A stretch of DNA of 54,255 nt from Prevotellaceae bacterium (GCA_031267135.1 JAIRZQ010000183.1:1-54255), one strand, 5' to 3'. Positions 43,955 to 51,951 are shown, counted from the stretch's first letter. The notes: generated by a model not told the origin, from the sequence alone. Made by a program: numbers and translations.

Positions 43955-43962
43955 CAAAAGTA
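43955..43962 (-). promoter_or_regulatory. -7 promoter box of the peptide precursor gene
   Basis: The minus strand reads TACTTTTG, matching TAnnTTTG, 67 bases before the precursor ATG. The leader between them can form a GGCTA/TAGCC hairpin. Confidence 0.6.
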
Positions 43963-43994
43963 AGGAATAATTTTTTACGAACATCTACAATTTG

Positions 43995-44032
43995 TGTCTA
44001 AAAAACGGACAAAAATGATTTATTTTTAGACA
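43995..44032. promoter_or_regulatory. Inverted repeat upstream of the precursor promoter, candidate operator
   Basis: TGTCTAAAAA (43995-44004) and TTTTTAGACA (44023-44032) are perfect inverted repeats 18 bases apart, just upstream of the precursor's expected -33 position and 10 bases past the XRE gene. On the minus strand no T-run follows, so an operator is more likely than a terminator. Confidence 0.5.
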
Positions 44033-44042
44033 GTAAATGTTT

Positions 44043-44366
44043 TTAGTGCTGATTTTTATTTGTTTTTCTGAGTAAAACGGCATTTTCGGGCAAAGTATCG
44101 GGAATTTCGGTTTCGTTCAAATAAACTATAAGTATATATTCGTAACTATTGTTTATAATATTTGTATAATGGTTTTCAATAAAATCGTAACCTAAAACAT
44201 CGGATATTTTTTGCAATAATTGAACGTCAACACTTGCGCTTTCGTAAATATTATAAACGGCTCCTCGCGAAAGATTAATCCGTCTTGCAAACTCAGTAAC
44301 AGAAAGCGAGCGCTGCTTCACTTTTTGTTTTATAATACTGCCGATATGTATTTTATCGCTTTTCAT
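44043..44366 (-). CDS. XRE-family regulator of the peptide cluster
   Basis: A 107-residue protein with an N-terminal helix-turn-helix (IKQKVKQRSLSVTEFARRIN then LSRGAVYNIYESASVDV, about residues 13-49) and LLQKISDVLGYDFIENHY as the closing helix. The C-terminal 40 residues (NSYEYILIVYLNETEIPDTL) may form a small dimerisation or sensing part. It lies on the same strand upstream of the peptide precursor with an inverted repeat between, so it likely controls the cluster and possibly itself. Its own leader contains the long hairpin at 44416-44548. Confidence 0.87.
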   Translation of the reverse strand: MKSDKIHIGSIIKQKVKQRSLSVTEFARRINLSRGAVYNIYESASVDVQLLQKISDVLGYDFIENHYTNIINNSYEYILIVYLNETEIPDTLPENAVLLRKTNKNQH

Positions 44367-44831
44367 TATTCTTCTGTTTGCGAATGTTTAAAATGAAATA
44401 ATCGTGAACTGATATTTGTTATCTATGGCTCTGGGATTGCCTTGCAGTACAAATGAAAAAGCTCACGATTGCTCGCGAGCGTTGCCTTTCATTCCTGTAC
44501 TGCTATCTAAATTTCCCAGATTTAAGATAACAAGAATAAGCTAACGCTTTATTTATTTTCTGTTTTATTCGTTTATGTCATAATAATATCATTTGTTTTA
44601 GCAAAGTTATAATTTTATTTTTAATGTATAATAATCTACATTAAAATTTTCTCATGTTGAGTTGATTTATCATTATAACTTTTAATCTATCAATTGCAAA
44701 AGCACAAAACATCAAAATTTTTTCAAAATAAAATTATAGAATAATATATTAATAATAAAGAAGTTATATGGCAAATCTATAGTTTTTGTCATGTAGTAAA
44801 ATATTTATATTGCAGATTGATAAATCATTTT
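44367..44831. other. Divergent intergenic region containing the long hairpin
   Basis: About 465 bases between the XRE gene and the peptide deformylase gene. The left part holds hairpin copy B; the right part (44560-44830) is AT-rich with no ORF and no clear structure other than the deformylase promoter. Confidence 0.55.
44416..44548. ncRNA. Long structured hairpin with possible pseudoknot, copy B
   Basis: Nested perfect arms: TTGTTATCT (44416-44424) with AGATAACAA (44525-44533), TCTGGGA (44430-44436) with TCCCAGA (44514-44520), GCAGTACA (44444-44451) with TGTACTGC (44496-44503), and AATGAAA (44452-44458) with TTTCATT (44487-44493). The apex contains CGCGAGCGTTG, whose AGCGTT (44478-44483) can pair with AACGCT at 44543-44548. 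AATCGTGA at 44400-44407 can also pair with TCACGATT in the apex (44463-44470), an alternative fold. Plan and loop motif are shared with 19857-19987. It sits 50 bases upstream of the XRE start codon. Confidence 0.55.
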
Positions 44832-44839
44832 TACTTTTG
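44832..44839 (+). promoter_or_regulatory. -7 promoter box of the deformylase gene
   Basis: TACTTTTG matches TAnnTTTG, 17 bases before the ATG at 44856. It also shows that the longer in-frame start at 44817 is not used. Confidence 0.6.
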
Positions 44840-44855
44840 TGAAAAATATTTGGAC

Positions 44856-45464
44856 ATGGAAAAGATAAAAAAAATGTTTTGCATTTGCATTGCATTTATT
44901 TTTGCTGCCGGCTGCACGAAATCATCATTATCGTTTACCGACAGCGAAATTGAATTAATAAACAAATATTCGCAACAAAAAATGCGGGTATTAATTTATA
45001 ATAATGAAAGTGATTCCTTGATTTTGCGGCAGCAAGCCAAAGAATTTTCAATCGCCGATTTGCAAAGCGATATTTTCAAAAGCCTGAAAGCGCAAATGCT
45101 GCTTACAGTGCAGGATACGACAAACACAGGCGTAGGCATTGCGGCTCCTCAGGTTGGAATTTCAAGACGTTTGATTGCTGTTCAGCGTTTCGACAAGCCC
45201 GGCGAACCGTTTGAGTTTTATGCCAATGCTTATATTGTTTACTTTTCCGAAGACAGGCAGACAGGAGCCGAAGGCTGCCTGTCGATTCCGAATATCAGAG
45301 GAAATGTGGAACGTTCGCAAACCGTAGCTGTAAAGCATGTTGACATGGAAATGCTAAAAACCCGCATTGATACCGTTTCGGGGTTTACTTCGGTGATTTT
45401 TCAGCACGAGATCGACCATCTCAATGGCATTTTGTTTATTGACAAGATTCATCCCGATGCATGA
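44856..45464 (+). CDS. Peptide deformylase-family lipoprotein
   Basis: A 202-residue protein with a lipoprotein signal (MEKIKKMFCICIAFIFAAGC, Cys20) and a complete deformylase domain: GVGIAAPQVG (motif 1), EGCLSIP (motif 2, metal-binding Cys) and FQHEIDHLNG (motif 3, metal-binding His pair and catalytic Glu). Deformylases normally act in the cytoplasm on nascent chains, so an exported copy suggests a different substrate, such as a secreted formyl peptide. It is not the housekeeping enzyme by this reasoning. The next gene overlaps it by 8 bases. Confidence 0.88.
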   Translation: MEKIKKMFCICIAFIFAAGCTKSSLSFTDSEIELINKYSQQKMRVLIYNNESDSLILRQQAKEFSIADLQSDIFKSLKAQMLLTVQDTTNTGVGIAAPQVGISRRLIAVQRFDKPGEPFEFYANAYIVYFSEDRQTGAEGCLSIPNIRGNVERSQTVAVKHVDMEMLKTRIDTVSGFTSVIFQHEIDHLNGILFIDKIHPDA

Positions 45465-47217
45465 CTTTTACGATAAAAGATTATGGTTGCCGACTTCAAA
45501 GAAAGAAACTGACGGCTTGGGATGGGAAGACATTGATATAATATTTTTCAGCGGAGACGCCTATGTCGATCATCCGGCTTTCGGTTCTGCGATTATAGCG
45601 CGTATCTGGCAAAATATGGGATTCAAAGTAGCAATAGTTCCTCAGCCGAACTGGCGCGACGATTTGCGAGATTTCAGAAAGCTCGGCTGTCCGCGTCTGT
45701 TTTTTGCTGTTTCGGCAGGAAACATGGACAGTATGGTAAATCATTATACAGCCAATAAGCGCCTGCGAAGTAACGATGCATACACGCCTGATGACAAATC
45801 AGGCTTTCGTCCTGATTATTCGGTAACGGTTTACACAAATATTCTGAAAAAACTTTACCCTTCGATACCTGTTATAATCGGCGGAATAGAAGCCTCATTA
45901 CGCCGGCTTACTCATTACGATTACTGGAAAAACGAACTTATGCCGAGCATTCTGATAGACAGCCAAGCCGATTTGCTGGTTTACGGAATGGGCGAAAAGG
46001 CGGCAAAGGAAATAGCTATTCGAATTGCCAAAGGCGAGAAAACGTACATGCTTACAAATATTCCTCAAACAGCCTATAAAACAAAAAACATACCGGCAGA
46101 CGAAAATATTTTATACCTTAATTCTTACGAAAAATGCAGAAATGACAGGAAAAAATTTGCCGAAAATTTTCGCCTGACCGAAGAAGAGAGCAACGCGTTT
46201 TCGCCTCGTACCATAATTGAACCTGTCGGCGATTACAGTACAGTTATAAATCCTCCGTACGCTGTAATGACCGAAAATGAAATAGACGAAGTTTACAGTT
46301 TGCAGTTTACCCGAATGCCGCATCCGCGCTATGGAAATAAACGTATTCCGGCTTACGAAATGATTCGACATTCGGTAAACATTCATCGCGGATGCTTTGG
46401 CGGATGCAGCTTTTGTACAATATCGGCTCATCAGGGTAAATTTATAACAAACCGCAGCGAAACATCAATCCTGAACGAGATAGCCAAAATCACTGAAATG
46501 TCGGATTTCAAAGGATACATAAGCGATATAGGAGGTCCGTCGGCAAACATGTACGGTATGGGCGGAAAAAATATGAACATTTGTAAAAAATGTCGTCGAG
46601 CCTCTTGTTTATTTCCATCCGTATGCAGCAATCTTAACAGCGACCACAGTAAACTTACTGCAATTTATAAGAAAATACAGTCGTTGCCTGAAATAAAAAA
46701 AGCAAGTATAGGCAGCGGTATTCGATATGACCTGTTTATGAATGAAGATGGATTTATTGATAAAAATTGCGAAAAATATTTTAATCAGTTAGTGAAACAT
46801 CATGTATCGGGACGATTGAAAGTTGCGCCCGAACACACATCCGACAAGGTTTTGAAAGCCATACGCAAGCCATCTTTTGAGCTGTTTAAAGTGCTGAAAA
46901 ATGAATTTGACATGATAAATAAGACTGAAAAGCTAAATCAGCAAATCATACCGTACTTTATATCATGTTTGCCTCACTGTACTTTTGATGATATGAAAAA
47001 ACTGTCGGTTGAAACAAAAAACATGCATCTAAAACTCGAGCAGGTTCAGGCATTCACGCCAACTCCAATGACTTTGGCTTCTGCAATTTACTATACAGGT
47101 ATTGACCCGTACACGGGCAAAAAAGTTTTTACAGCCAGAACAGCAGAAGAACGAAAAAAACAAACCGAACAGTTTTTTTTGCACGGCAGTCAAAATAAAC
47201 ATAAAACAGGTAAATAA
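45457..47217 (+). CDS. YgiQ-family radical SAM protein
   Basis: A 586-residue member of the YgiQ family (UPF0313). It has the N-terminal B12-binding-like segment (DIIFFSGDAYVDHPAFGSAI), FFAVSAGNMDSMVNHYTANK, VIIGGIEASLRRL, and the iron-sulfur motif CFGGCSFC after HSVNIHRG. The C-terminal part includes HVSGRLKVAPEHTS. The family's reaction is unknown. I take the ATG at 45457, which overlaps the deformylase stop codon as ATGCATGA, indicating coupled translation; a longer start at 45424 would overlap 41 bases. Confidence 0.93.
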   Translation: MHDFYDKRLWLPTSKKETDGLGWEDIDIIFFSGDAYVDHPAFGSAIIARIWQNMGFKVAIVPQPNWRDDLRDFRKLGCPRLFFAVSAGNMDSMVNHYTANKRLRSNDAYTPDDKSGFRPDYSVTVYTNILKKLYPSIPVIIGGIEASLRRLTHYDYWKNELMPSILIDSQADLLVYGMGEKAAKEIAIRIAKGEKTYMLTNIPQTAYKTKNIPADENILYLNSYEKCRNDRKKFAENFRLTEEESNAFSPRTIIEPVGDYSTVINPPYAVMTENEIDEVYSLQFTRMPHPRYGNKRIPAYEMIRHSVNIHRGCFGGCSFCTISAHQGKFITNRSETSILNEIAKITEMSDFKGYISDIGGPSANMYGMGGKNMNICKKCRRASCLFPSVCSNLNSDHSKLTAIYKKIQSLPEIKKASIGSGIRYDLFMNEDGFIDKNCEKYFNQLVKHHVSGRLKVAPEHTSDKVLKAIRKPSFELFKVLKNEFDMINKTEKLNQQIIPYFISCLPHCTFDDMKKLSVETKNMHLKLEQVQAFTPTPMTLASAIYYTGIDPYTGKKVFTARTAEERKKQTEQFFLHGSQNKHKTGK

Positions 47218-47218
47218 G

Positions 47219-47245
47219 GCTCATTTAGAATAAATGGAAAAGAGG
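47219..47245. repeat. 27-bp dispersed repeat, copy 1
   Basis: The stretch beginning GCTCATTTAGAATAAAT and ending GAAAAGAGG matches the reverse complement of 54006-54032 at 26 of 27 positions. It starts two bases after the YgiQ stop codon. Confidence 0.8.
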
Positions 47246-47267
47246 TAGTGATGCCAAAAATGGAAAA

Positions 47268-47298
47268 ACCCCGACAGAATTATCAATTCCACCGGGGT
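47268..47298 (-). terminator. Terminator of the AraC gene
   Basis: ACCCCG pairs with CGGGGT around a 19-base loop. On the minus strand it is followed by TTTTCC and TTTTT, 26 bases past the AraC stop codon. Confidence 0.55.
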
Positions 47299-47323
47299 CA
47301 ACAACAATAATTATTTCAAGAAA

Positions 47324-48202
47324 TTAAAGATTAGATACGGCATTCAGTTTGTTATTATTATTGCGTATTGTGCCGGGCGACATTCCAAATTCCTTTTTGC
47401 AAAACTTATCGAAATGCGCAGACGACGAAAAGTCAAATTCCATAGAAATTTCCTTGAATGATTTTTGACTGCAATTTATTTCATAATATATTTTTTTCGC
47501 TTTCTGTTTAAGTATCCAGTGATACGGAGATGCGCCGAATACTTTGACAAATCGCTTTTTAAATCCCGATACGCTGTAATTTACAATATCAGCCAATTCT
47601 GATATGGTCTTTACTTTGTCAAGGTTTTTATAAATCAGTTCGGAAAAAACAATATCTTCGCTAAGTATGGGAGCAAAAAAAGCAAATAAATCCTTTTTAG
47701 GATAATATGCACGCATATAGTAAAGCAGTTCCTTTTGTTTTAGTTCATGAAGATATGCGCATTTCAGTCCGTCTTCAATGGTGCTGACAAGAACGTTGAG
47801 AAAATTATGAATTACGGCGTTTGTCTTCAATGGATAAGGAGATGTGTCGAGTTTAATATCCTTGTTTAATTTGTACAGCATTTCGAGCGAGAAATGATTA
47901 CAGAAATTTATTTTTAATAAATTGACAATTATTAGTGTAGAGTTTTCTTTGATTTTCATTGCACATTTAAATCCGTGCGGGAACAGCAAAAAATTGCCTT
48001 CGTTTAAATCCTTATTCAAATACCGTCCGTAAGAAAACGTTATATTTCCTTTCAGTACAAAGATAATTTGATTATAAGTGCCCGACGTTATAAACAATTC
48101 ATTTTTCCCCAGATTAAAAAACTGTATTATGGGATCTTTGTTGTTATCATACAAATAACAGTTAAGATGTTCATTTATGTTGTGTAATTGTGTCATAGAC
48201 AT
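47324..48202 (-). CDS. AraC-family transcriptional regulator
   Basis: A 292-residue regulator. The N-terminal half (about 15-140) is a cupin-like sensor region (QIIFVLKGNITFSYGRYLNK, EGNFLLFPHGFKCAMKI). The C-terminal 100 residues carry two helix-turn-helix motifs: TISELADIVNYSVSGFKKRF and KEISMEFDFSSSAHFDKFCK, ending with the signature FGMSPGTIRNN. The inducer is unknown. It is isolated, divergent from the DUF4491 genes and convergent with YgiQ, so its target is not obvious. Confidence 0.92.
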   Translation of the reverse strand: MSMTQLHNINEHLNCYLYDNNKDPIIQFFNLGKNELFITSGTYNQIIFVLKGNITFSYGRYLNKDLNEGNFLLFPHGFKCAMKIKENSTLIIVNLLKINFCNHFSLEMLYKLNKDIKLDTSPYPLKTNAVIHNFLNVLVSTIEDGLKCAYLHELKQKELLYYMRAYYPKKDLFAFFAPILSEDIVFSELIYKNLDKVKTISELADIVNYSVSGFKKRFVKVFGASPYHWILKQKAKKIYYEINCSQKSFKEISMEFDFSSSAHFDKFCKKEFGMSPGTIRNNNNKLNAVSNL

Positions 48203-48646
48203 TTGTTTTTAATAATACCAATAAATTTCAGTTTATTTTTTATATTTCTACAAAAATACATCATTTTTTTGAGATTTTCATGATACAATATGTCCATGCG
48301 ATTATAAAAAAGAACCTTGCGCGGATTTTAAAATATTTGTAATCTCAATGTTTATAACGGATTAAGTGTTTTTTGATTTAATGTTAAAAATAAAATACCT
48401 CAAATTCGCATTAACTTATTTTATTATAAATTAACACAAATATTAAGTTTTTATACTGAATATTTAACTGAAAATATTTTAAAATTCATTATTTTCGTTT
48501 ATTCAATATTAAAAAATACTTTTTATCTGTTAGATAAAATTCAATTTATAACAATAAGCTATTATTTGACTTATTTTTATTATTCGTACTTTACATATAA
48601 AAAACATATTGCTTTTTATATACCTTGATTGTAATTCGGGAATTTC
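48203..48646. other. AT-rich divergent intergenic region
   Basis: About 440 bases between the AraC gene and the DUF4491 pair, with promoter boxes at both ends. I see no ORF, repeat or strong hairpin. Confidence 0.55.
48251..48258 (-). promoter_or_regulatory. -7 promoter box of the AraC gene
   Basis: The minus strand reads TATTTTTG, matching TAnnTTTG, 49 bases before the start codon. Confidence 0.5.
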
Positions 48647-48649
48647 ATG

Positions 48650-48657
48650 TACATTTG
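48650..48657 (+). promoter_or_regulatory. -7 promoter box of the DUF4491 pair
   Basis: TACATTTG matches TAnnTTTG, with TTGA at 48625-48628 as a possible -33 element, 17 bases before the ATG at 48674. The surrounding TTCATGTAyATTTGCCG is repeated at the GH3 promoter. Confidence 0.65.
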
Positions 48658-48673
48658 CCGCAAAAATATAAAA

Positions 48674-48949
48674 ATGTATTTCACAGGTTTAATAGTCGGA
48701 GCATCCGTATTTTTGTTGATAGGCTTGTTTCATCCTTTGGTTGTAAAGGCTGAATACCGTTTAGGCAAAAAAAGACTGAAACTGATTTTCGGCGCAGTCA
48801 GCTTAATATCAATAGCAACATCGTTATTTACCAATGTATTGCTGTCGATATATTTGGGATGTTTCGGGTTTTCGTGCTTTTGGGCAATATTTGAAGCCGA
48901 CAAGCAGGAAAAACGGAGAATAGAGCGAAATACGGATATAAAATCATAA
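48674..48949 (+). CDS. DUF4491-family membrane protein, first of two
   Basis: A 91-residue protein with three hydrophobic segments (about 2-20, 35-53 and 56-72) and a charged tail ending RNTDIKS. The MYFTGLIVGASVFLLIGLFH start and the GCFGFSCFWAIFE segment fit the DUF4491 family of unknown function. I start at 48674 because an earlier in-frame ATG at 48647 lies in front of the promoter box. The next gene is a homologue beginning 1 base after its stop. Confidence 0.8.
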   Translation: MYFTGLIVGASVFLLIGLFHPLVVKAEYRLGKKRLKLIFGAVSLISIATSLFTNVLLSIYLGCFGFSCFWAIFEADKQEKRRIERNTDIKS

Positions 48950-48950
48950 A

Positions 48951-49238
48951 ATGGAACAACTATCAGGCATAATAGTAGGATTTTCGTTATTTGTTATAAT
49001 TTACATATCGCAATGGGCATGTATCAAGGGCGAGTATTATTTTACAAAAAAATTCTGGATATTTTTTTTATTTACGGGAATAGCAGGAATAGCTGTTTCT
49101 CTGCTTTCCGACAATATTACGGTATCATCGATTGCAAGCATATCGGGCTTTGTGTCGCTGTGGGGCATAGGCGAAACAGTAATGCAGGAAAAACGCGTAC
49201 AGAAAGGATGGTTTCCCAAACGGCAAAAAAAGAAATAA
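48951..49238 (+). CDS. DUF4491-family membrane protein, second of two
   Basis: A 95-residue paralogue of the preceding protein, with the same three-helix plan: MEQLSGIIVGFSLFVIIYIS, then KFWIFFLFTGIAGIAVSLLS, then a third helix with GFVSLWGIGE. The C-terminal KRVQKGWFPKRQKKK is the typical DUF4491 ending, which the first copy lacks. It is co-transcribed with the first; the two may form a hetero-oligomer. Function unknown. Confidence 0.85.
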   Translation: MEQLSGIIVGFSLFVIIYISQWACIKGEYYFTKKFWIFFLFTGIAGIAVSLLSDNITVSSIASISGFVSLWGIGETVMQEKRVQKGWFPKRQKKK

Positions 49239-49298
49239 AATTCGCAATCACTTTATTTTTACTGATGCTTACGGCTTTTTACTTACAAAAAATTCATG

Positions 49299-49306
49299 TA
49301 TATTTG
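49299..49306 (+). promoter_or_regulatory. -7 promoter box of the GH3 gene
   Basis: TATATTTG matches TAnnTTTG, 22 bases before the ATG at 49328. Its surroundings match the DUF4491 promoter almost base for base. Confidence 0.65.
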
Positions 49307-49327
49307 CCGTAAAATTAAAGTTTGACA

Positions 49328-51004
49328 ATGAAAAGTTTTAATATTATGCTTATCGTATCGCTGTTAGTTGCCGGCTCAATATCTGCAAATGCACAGGAAT
49401 CAAAGCGAAAATGGGTTAATAAACAAATAAAATCAATGACCCTGCGCCGGCAAATTGCACAGCTGTTTGTTATAGCCTGTTATCCCGAACGCGGAGAAAA
49501 TCATATAAATGAAATATCAAATATTATACGGGATGAGCAAATAGGCGGAATTATCTGGGGTGAATGCAGTCCTGCTGTATGTATTAAAACACTGAACAGG
49601 CTTCAATCGCCGGCTAATATTCCTCTGCTTGTAACCATAGATGCCGAATGGGGAATTGCAATGCGTTTGGACAGTGTAATAAAATTTCCGCAACAGCTTA
49701 CGCTCGGAGCAATTCAGGATAACGGTTTGATTTATGAATTTGGCGCGGAAGTTGCCGAGCAGTGTCGGAAAACAGGCATCCACTTTAATTTTGCTCCCGT
49801 TGTTGACATTAACAACAATCCTGACAATCCCGTAATAAACATGCGCTCGTTCGGCGAAAATAAATATAAAGTTACCGAAAAGGCATATTCATACATGAAA
49901 GGAATGCAGGATGGAGGAATACTTACAAGCCTTAAACATTTTCCCGGACACGGCGATACCGACAAGGATTCGCACAAAGAGCTTCCAACAATTACGCACG
50001 ATAAAAAGCATATAAGCGATAACGAATTATATCCTTTCCGCGAGCTTATAAAACGGGGCGCAACAGGTGTAATGACTGCGCATCTGAGAATACCTGCGCT
50101 GTTTGAAAACGATATTCCGGCATCGCAGTCAAAAGAAATATGTACCGATTTGCTGCAAAAGAAATTGAAATTCAAAGGATTGACGGTTACCGATGCTCTT
50201 GAAATGAAAGGCGCTTTGCATAATCGCGATGCGTCAAAGGTCGCATTGTATTCGCTGATTGCAGGAAACAATATTCTGGAAATTCCGGTAGATGTAAAAA
50301 AGTCAATAGATGAAATAGAAAAAGCCGTTATAAATGGCGAAATATCCAAACGGTACATACGGAAAAACTGCAAGAAAATACTTGCTGCAAAATACGACTT
50401 GGGGTTACACAAAGGCTTCATCCCCATAAATTCTCAGGGAATTTTGGAAAGATTAAATACCGAACAGGCAAAGACATTGCGTATGAAACTTGCAGAAGCA
50501 TCGCTTACACTGCTGTCGAATAAAAATATTTTACCTGTAAGTGCAGCAAAAATAAAATATATTGAAATTGGAAACGGTAAGGCATTTAAAACTCAACTTG
50601 AAAAATATTGCAAGATTGATACAATCAGCTTGCAACCCGAAACACTCAAAGAAACTATTGACTCGCTTGCCGTAAAACTGTCGGATGCTGAAACGGTTAT
50701 TATTGGTTATCATAATACGCGTCCACATTCCCGTGTAAATTTCGGTATGGACACGCTTACCGTTGATTTTATCGACAGTTTGACAATAAATAAAAACATC
50801 GTTTTGGTATTTTTCGGAAATCCCTATGCAATATCAAAATTCAAAAACCACGAAAAATTTGCCGCAATAATAGTCGCCTATGACAATTCGGACGAAGCGC
50901 AAATTTGCTCGGCAAATGCAATTTTCGGAAAGCAGAAATTTAAAGGAAAATTGCCTGTAAGCATAAATGAAAAATACAGGGAAGATTTCGGACTAACTTA
51001 CTGA
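49328..51004 (+). CDS. Glycoside hydrolase family 3, NagZ-like, exported
   Basis: A 558-residue protein with a signal peptide ending SANAQ (about residue 22). The GH3 barrel has the NagZ-type motif KHFPGHGDTDKDSHKELP, whose His-Asp dyad is the acid/base of beta-N-acetylglucosaminidases, and the nucleophile Asp in LTVTDALEMKGA. About 190 further residues follow the barrel, resembling the GH3 C-terminal sandwich domain. It probably releases N-acetylhexosamine from muropeptides or glycans in the periplasm. I use the ATG at 49328; a TTG two codons upstream is in frame. The deacetylase-like gene follows 41 bases later. Confidence 0.92.
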   Translation: MKSFNIMLIVSLLVAGSISANAQESKRKWVNKQIKSMTLRRQIAQLFVIACYPERGENHINEISNIIRDEQIGGIIWGECSPAVCIKTLNRLQSPANIPLLVTIDAEWGIAMRLDSVIKFPQQLTLGAIQDNGLIYEFGAEVAEQCRKTGIHFNFAPVVDINNNPDNPVINMRSFGENKYKVTEKAYSYMKGMQDGGILTSLKHFPGHGDTDKDSHKELPTITHDKKHISDNELYPFRELIKRGATGVMTAHLRIPALFENDIPASQSKEICTDLLQKKLKFKGLTVTDALEMKGALHNRDASKVALYSLIAGNNILEIPVDVKKSIDEIEKAVINGEISKRYIRKNCKKILAAKYDLGLHKGFIPINSQGILERLNTEQAKTLRMKLAEASLTLLSNKNILPVSAAKIKYIEIGNGKAFKTQLEKYCKIDTISLQPETLKETIDSLAVKLSDAETVIIGYHNTRPHSRVNFGMDTLTVDFIDSLTINKNIVLVFFGNPYAISKFKNHEKFAAIIVAYDNSDEAQICSANAIFGKQKFKGKLPVSINEKYREDFGLTY

Positions 51005-51045
51005 TTACGGATAAACGAAATATAAAAATAGTTTGGAGCAGGAAC

Positions 51046-51834
51046 ATGAAGAAAAAATTAATCATTTTTATTTGCACAGGCATATTAATATCGGCGTGCA
51101 GCTATTCTCAAAAAAAAGAAATAACAAAAGAATTTGAATACATTCAGGGCGGAATTGTGCGCGGCGATAAAAACGAGAAAAAAATAGCGCTTGTTTTCAC
51201 CTCCGATGGCTATTTTGATGGATATGAAACTATTAGTGCAACATTGAAAAAGCATAATGTCAAAAGTTCGTTTTTCTTTACGGGAAACGCTTACAGAATG
51301 AGCCAATTCAAGCCTGTAATTAATGAGCTGAAACACGATGGACATTACCTCGGCGCACATTCCGACAGGCATTTGCTGTACTGTGCATGGGAAAAACGCG
51401 ATTCGCTGCTCGTTACAAAAAAGGAATATACCGACGACATAGAAAATAATTATAACGAAATGCAAAATTTCGGTATTTCAAAAACAGACGCTCCCTACTT
51501 TCTTCCTGCATACGAATATTACAACGATACAATTTCGGCATGGACACGCGAACTCGGCTTGCAGCTTGTAAATTTCACCGGCGGCACAGGTTCAAACGCA
51601 GACTATACCGTACCGGGCATGGGCGAAAAATATCGCGACAGCAAAACTATTTACAGTAATATCCTGAAATACGAAAACGATAATCCTGACGGGCTCAATG
51701 GATTCATACTGCTCATGCATTTTGGTGTTGATGCGGAACGAACAGATAAGCTGTATAATCTTTTGGATAGCCTGATGACAGATTTGGAACATAAGGGATA
51801 TGCCTTTGTAACAATAACTGAATTATTGAAATAA
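51046..51834 (+). CDS. Polysaccharide deacetylase-like lipoprotein
   Basis: A 262-residue lipoprotein (signal ending LISACS, Cys18) with a CE4/NodB-like barrel. The usual TFDDG motif reads FTSDG (about residue 53), so the metal-binding second Asp is kept but the catalytic-base Asp is Ser. The metal His pair is present in GAHSDRH. FLLMHFGVDAERTDKLY holds the later conserved His. The change may be typical of this Bacteroidota subgroup or may mean a different activity. It lies directly after the GH3 gene, so a shared role in wall or glycan turnover is likely. Confidence 0.85.
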   Translation: MKKKLIIFICTGILISACSYSQKKEITKEFEYIQGGIVRGDKNEKKIALVFTSDGYFDGYETISATLKKHNVKSSFFFTGNAYRMSQFKPVINELKHDGHYLGAHSDRHLLYCAWEKRDSLLVTKKEYTDDIENNYNEMQNFGISKTDAPYFLPAYEYYNDTISAWTRELGLQLVNFTGGTGSNADYTVPGMGEKYRDSKTIYSNILKYENDNPDGLNGFILLMHFGVDAERTDKLYNLLDSLMTDLEHKGYAFVTITELLK

Positions 51835-51900
51835 ACATGCCGTTTTCGATTCATTTCTAAAAAAAATCGGATTAATGCTCAAAACAAAGCTGTAATTTTA

Positions 51901-51908
51901 TATCTTTG
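51901..51908 (+). promoter_or_regulatory. -7 promoter box of the FKBP operon
   Basis: TATCTTTG matches TAnnTTTG, 43 bases before the ATG at 51952. Confidence 0.6.
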
Positions 51909-51951
51909 CATCTTGAAAAACATATTTTAAATATAAAAATACACAATTGTT

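Noticed and set aside
44416-44548. The hairpin as a retron non-coding RNA
   Set aside because: The long stem is suggestive, but no reverse transcriptase gene is nearby.
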